A DNA stretch of 7,827 bases from contig CAMWGS010000090.1 of NCBI GenBank assembly GCA_947173865.1, positions 1 through 7,827 of the forward strand, given 5' to 3'. Within the stretch, counting starts at the first letter, position 1; each line of letters opens with the position of its first letter. The stretch is from an uncultured Ruminococcus sp. (GTDB lineage: Bacteria > Bacillota > Clostridia > Oscillospirales > Ruminococcaceae). Both the position numbers and the translations under genes were made by a program. The notes under the pieces were generated by a model that was given only the letters and a program-made list of their open reading frames with translations, had not been told where the DNA came from and ran no database searches. This document shows positions 5,101-7,827 of the stretch, piece by piece.

Positions 5101-7777
5101 GGATTTGCCACGTGATGCAAAAATACTTGAACCGGCTTGTGGTACTGGAAATTTTATCAGTAGAATTCCGCATAGTTTCGGCAATGCAGAAGTAACAGGC
5201 GTTGAACTGGACAGCATTACGGCAAGAATCGCACATCAGATTAACCGTGATAATGAAAATGTTCAAATAATCAACAGTGGATTTGAAAATTCCGGTCTTG
5301 AAAATGAAAGTTTTGATTTGGCAATAGGAAATGTGCCGTTCGGTGACTACAATATGAATGACCCTGATTACGTTCAGGACTGGAAAATTCATGATGCTTT
5401 TTTCAGAAAAGCACTTGACAAAGTAGCTTCCGGAGGAGTTGTGGCGTTCATTACATCAATCGGAACTATGGACAAGGCAAGTCCTAAAGTACGTGAATAT
5501 CTCGCAACACAGGCAGATTTGATAGGAGCTGTCAGACTTCCGAACAATGCTTTTTCGGATGCCGGAACTGGTGTGCCGTCTGATATTATTTTCCTTAAAA
5601 AGCGTGAAAATCCGTTGCCTGCACATGAGCCAAAACCCGACTGGTGCTATACCATTCCGGACAAGAACGGTCTGAAAATCAATTCATATTTCGTACAAAA
5701 TCCGCAGATGATACTTGGCGAAATGAAGAAAACTACGTTTCAGGACAGGCTTACCTGTGAACCGTTTGAGGGTGCAGACCTTGAAAAGCAACTGAATGAA
5801 GCTATTAAAAATCTCAACGCAAAAATTACCGTTTCAAAACGTGAAAAGGTCGTAAATGAACAGCGTGGAAAAGTTGAACCTTGGGGGAAAAACTTTACTT
5901 TTCAGGTCAGAGACGAAAAAATTTATTATCGCAAAGGCGGTCAGATGGATGAAATAAAATGTACTCCGACTGAAAAAGAAATGATAAAAAAACTTTGTGA
6001 AATCCGTGATGTTACCAGACAACTGATTGATTTGCAGAAGACTTCCATGCAGGATTCTGAACTTGTTCCGATTCGTGAAAAATTGAATAAACTTTATGAT
6101 GAATACAGGTCTGAATATGGTGAATTATCCTCTAAACAGGTGAAAAAGCTGTTCAGCAATGATTCTGATTTTCCTATTTTGCAGTCGCTTGAAAACCACA
6201 ATAAAGAGTCCGGAAAAACTGAAAAAGCTGATATTTTCTTCCGCCGTACAGTCAATCCGATGCTTGAAATAAAGTCGGTTGAAAATGTTGAAGAAGCGTT
6301 GCAGATTTCACTTGACCGAAAAGGAAAACCGGATATTCCGTACATGGCGATTTTGCTTGACCAACCGCCCGAAAAAGTTTGTAGTGAACTTCTTGAAAAA
6401 GGACAGATTTTCATTGACCCCGAAAAAGTATTACCAGACAAGTCATTTTCAGGAGTTGTTGAACGCAGTGAATATCTTTCCGGAAACGTCCGCATGAAGT
6501 TGACAATTGCTGAAGAATACGCAAAAACTAATCCTGAATACAATCAAAATATTGATGCCTTAAAAACTGTAATTCCGGAGGATATAAAAGCTGAAGAAAT
6601 TTCTGTACAAATGGGCTGTTCATGGATTGAACCGGAAGATTACACAGAATTTCTGGAGCATTTAAGCGGACGTGCAAGCTATAATTCACGTCGTTGTGAT
6701 GTGAGTTATTCTTCGATTACAGGCGAATTCAGCGTACTTAATGCCGGCAGTAAACAGAGCCTTAACCTGAACGAAACTACAACGTACGGTACAGCCGATT
6801 ACAATATGTATCAGCTGGCGGAAAAAATTATGAATCAGCGACGAATCGTTGTACAGCGTGAAAAAGTAAGTCCTAAAGACCCCTCGAAAACCGTCACGAG
6901 AACAGACCCTAAAGCTACAAAAGTTGCACTTGAAAAAGCAAAATTAATCCGTGCAGAATTTGAAAAATGGATTTTTGCGGACGCAAAACGAAAAGCCAAA
7001 TATGAACGCAAATACAACGATATTTTCAATAGCATTGTGGGACGTAATTATGACGGTTCGCATCTTACATTTGCCGGAATGACGAATGATTTCACACTTC
7101 GTCCACATCAGAAAAACTGTGTTGCAAGGGCGATTTACGGCGGAAATACACTTGCTGCACACGTTGTAGGTGCAGGAAAATCGGCAGTAATTTTTACTTC
7201 TGTGATGAAGAAAAAGGAACTCGGTTTGATAAACAAAGCGTGCGTTGTCGTACCAAAAGCGTTGACAGAACAGACCGCTAACGAATGGCGTAAAGTTTAT
7301 CCTGATGCAAAAATTCTGACTGTCACAAATGACGATTTGTCCAATGAAACAAAACGAAATTTATTCACCGCCAAAGTTGCAACAGGCTCTTACGATGCAG
7401 TAATTCTTTCGCAGGAACAGTTTGAAAAAATTCCTATGTCAAAGGCTTATCGTGCCGAATTTATTCAGAAAGAACTTGACAGTCTGGAAGATATGTTACG
7501 TGAAAAGAAACTTCAGAATAACGGCAAAAAAGACTATTCAGTCAAGGCAATTGAAAAGTCGAAAAAGCAGTTACAGGCTAAACTTGAAAAACTTCTTAAT
7601 CCTAAAAGTGCATCAAAAGCTAAAGATGATTTGCTTGAATTTGAACAGCTTGGCTTTGACTATCTGGTTTGCGACGAAGCACACGCCTATAAAAATGGCT
7701 TTGTTACGACGAAAATGACGAACGTTTCAGGCGTTACAACAAGACCGTCCGGCAGAGCAGAAGATATGCAGATGTAA
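2177..7777 (+). CDS. Polyvalent DNA methylase / SNF2-type helicase, prematurely stopped
   Basis: A 1866-residue reading frame resembling the giant methylase-helicase proteins of Firmicute conjugative elements, usually well over 2000 residues. In order: a short domain around GDIIRYDGEIWRITDI (88-103); a DUF7007-like region (about 200-280: TPWGEV, STPSHGGIMIR, EEDCD); acidic linkers alternating with small domains near 365-475, 510-570 and 590-715 (the last with EHLGGNTYAFMTYFMQNGD); a conserved YCGWGGLSQVFDE segment (914-926); an N6-adenine methylase with SAM motif EPACGTGNF (985-993) and catalytic-position NVPF (1052-1055); a long linker; and a superfamily 2 helicase with LRPHQK (1641-1646), Walker A VGAGKS (1664-1669) and DEAH (1833-1836). 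Later helicase motifs are cut off by the TAA, so ATP-driven DNA remodelling is probably lost unless the stop is an error. The start is weak: a GTG in a direct repeat with no Shine-Dalgarno site, and the first internal ATG is codon 120. Family confident; exact start uncertain. Confidence 0.85.
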   Translation: MLSYNEISCTDFANAIRIEIGNKRDYNDIVYARTNEEDISYINTVTNYKYFSDSNDISVLPENQTDNNDESEISLSENKKSTEVLKTGDIIRYDGEIWRITDIRGDFSLNLENTDKNSVMPVRSFIGNWKEQLGRDGFEYVPDFYENMENVRIDESNSEIHHDTNNPETENILPKTRFTALSEEAKRYYYEFYPPNRPSTTPKETPWGEVNSCHELGKGIFRVSTPSHGGIMIRSSLADKILSPEARKVGFKEKGFHCYEEDCDACVAERELLDKGIMQVPDYYNNGAESYNENINEELQMWHTDYWNKREQAIFNALPEEKQAEITGQMSLSDYSDVPNFDENILQETEFTQERIADQLTNEHESQALIRIETFGEEHYFKINENSVDDILKIANTEKPLLKFLEMGEKISGEEYTEIQQSDLFNYSVEMNFDNDTANIYMVNDGKGGISESDRTDSNVKFDTVRISDYNGQEIKANLHEEIAENMSEERITTDNNEYSETEKNKLSDKNIYPVVTYSNDSGADDKEDYANIEDAIEAGHDYLKDDYYDGYAILNTAEHRIESYGGEFPRDGIFSEEVYENSEIYVPTPNSPTSESLYRRFEKMFPDIVSGEHTYERYGNVGDAYEPLTVEHLGGNTYAFMTYFMQNGDVMRDPDFEFELDHKNKTLNILEYQQDGTIFGTIYQRVYDENNNPDLKLLSSLEKNFMQNLKNAHNMERPLTSYTDKEGNEFNSDNVPETIETEEPEINDKSPELRAVLNGFSEKYGLGELNVEPSNYNGYNWKLTEKFQDSTDFVLGEIDSPEYGKPFTPEELRISLEKFENEIQSRGQNISELYNRKSDSANHGGISALPKVQKDLPEITYASRPSEKISNNISAIREMIRLENAEKSGEELYDKRSNQYNSKQASEYRLRQYCGWGGLSQVFDERFKQYNYSRQELHSLLTPKEYAEAKASSLNAHYTPQIIIDAMYKAVQNMDLPRDAKILEPACGTGNFISRIPHSFGNAEVTGVELDSITARIAHQINRDNENVQIINSGFENSGLENESFDLAIGNVPFGDYNMNDPDYVQDWKIHDAFFRKALDKVASGGVVAFITSIGTMDKASPKVREYLATQADLIGAVRLPNNAFSDAGTGVPSDIIFLKKRENPLPAHEPKPDWCYTIPDKNGLKINSYFVQNPQMILGEMKKTTFQDRLTCEPFEGADLEKQLNEAIKNLNAKITVSKREKVVNEQRGKVEPWGKNFTFQVRDEKIYYRKGGQMDEIKCTPTEKEMIKKLCEIRDVTRQLIDLQKTSMQDSELVPIREKLNKLYDEYRSEYGELSSKQVKKLFSNDSDFPILQSLENHNKESGKTEKADIFFRRTVNPMLEIKSVENVEEALQISLDRKGKPDIPYMAILLDQPPEKVCSELLEKGQIFIDPEKVLPDKSFSGVVERSEYLSGNVRMKLTIAEEYAKTNPEYNQNIDALKTVIPEDIKAEEISVQMGCSWIEPEDYTEFLEHLSGRASYNSRRCDVSYSSITGEFSVLNAGSKQSLNLNETTTYGTADYNMYQLAEKIMNQRRIVVQREKVSPKDPSKTVTRTDPKATKVALEKAKLIRAEFEKWIFADAKRKAKYERKYNDIFNSIVGRNYDGSHLTFAGMTNDFTLRPHQKNCVARAIYGGNTLAAHVVGAGKSAVIFTSVMKKKELGLINKACVVVPKALTEQTANEWRKVYPDAKILTVTNDDLSNETKRNLFTAKVATGSYDAVILSQEQFEKIPMSKAYRAEFIQKELDSLEDMLREKKLQNNGKKDYSVKAIEKSKKQLQAKLEKLLNPKSASKAKDDLLEFEQLGFDYLVCDEAHAYKNGFVTTKMTNVSGVTTRPSGRAEDMQM

Positions 7778-7827
7778 ACAGATTATTTCAACGAACAATT
7801 CGGACAGGGACATATTTTATTTGCAAC
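7778..7827 (+). pseudogene. In-frame continuation of the helicase beyond the TAA
   Basis: After the TAA the same frame continues without a stop to the window edge and reads TDYFNEQFGQGHILFAT. From memory of this family, such a run directly follows the SGRAEDMQM segment and leads into the GTPVSN helicase motif, often with a lysine at the junction. A single A-to-T change (AAA to TAA) would explain the interruption. It has no plausible start of its own here and is best read as the severed remainder of the gene. Confidence 0.75.

Noticed and set aside
6094..6543. A 149-codon minus-strand open frame inside the giant gene.
   Set aside because: It overlaps the conserved linker of the methylase-helicase and its translation looks like a compositional shadow rich in Ser and Phe.
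7775..7777. Reassigned stop codon (TAA read as an amino acid).
   Set aside because: TAA occurs nowhere else in the long frame and properly ends the XRE gene, and the other genes end on TGA, so a single mutation or sequencing error is simpler.

Overview
The window looks like part of a mobile (integrative/conjugative or phage-like) element in a low-GC, spore-forming Firmicute, probably a Clostridia/Ruminococcus-type gut bacterium. The clues are AT-rich DNA, Firmicute-style promoters and a Shine-Dalgarno site, a protein with a Spo0A DNA-binding domain, and a very large 'polyvalent' methylase/helicase of the kind carried by conjugative elements of that group. The host is inferred from gene content only; no taxonomic marker is present.

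Layout, all genes on the + strand: (1) 2-670, the 3' part of an orphan DNA adenine methylase (D12/Dam type), cut by the window edge. (2) 671-963, a gene-free stretch with small inverted repeats, a good sigma-70-type promoter (805-833) and, starting at its predicted transcription start, a strong nested stem structure (839-939) that would form the 5' leader of the next mRNA. (3) 964-1647, a 227-residue regulator with a Spo0A C-terminal DNA-binding domain behind a degenerate receiver-like N-terminus. (4) 1685-2014, a near-consensus promoter and a small XRE-type repressor-like gene (86 residues, ATG at 1754), followed by a strong intrinsic terminator (2031-2078). (5) 2079-2176, an AT-only palindrome, T-tracts and a 17-bp direct repeat. 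(6) 2177 to the right edge, a giant gene: poorly characterised accessory domains including a DUF7007-like one, then an N6-adenine DNA methylase domain, then an SNF2-type helicase domain.

The giant gene carries an in-frame TAA at 7775-7777, just after the helicase DEAH box. The frame continues past it with sequence that reads as normal helicase to the end of the window, so the stop looks like a nonsense mutation and not the natural end. Its beginning is also doubtful: the first usable start is a GTG inside the direct repeat, without a ribosome binding site. The gene may be decaying at one or both ends.

In working terms, the methylase and methylase/helicase are of the kind that modify or remodel element DNA during transfer or establishment, while the two small regulators with their own promoters could couple the element to host physiology and control its lysogeny-like state. 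The joint role is inferred. I found no tRNA, rRNA, CRISPR array or insertion sequence.
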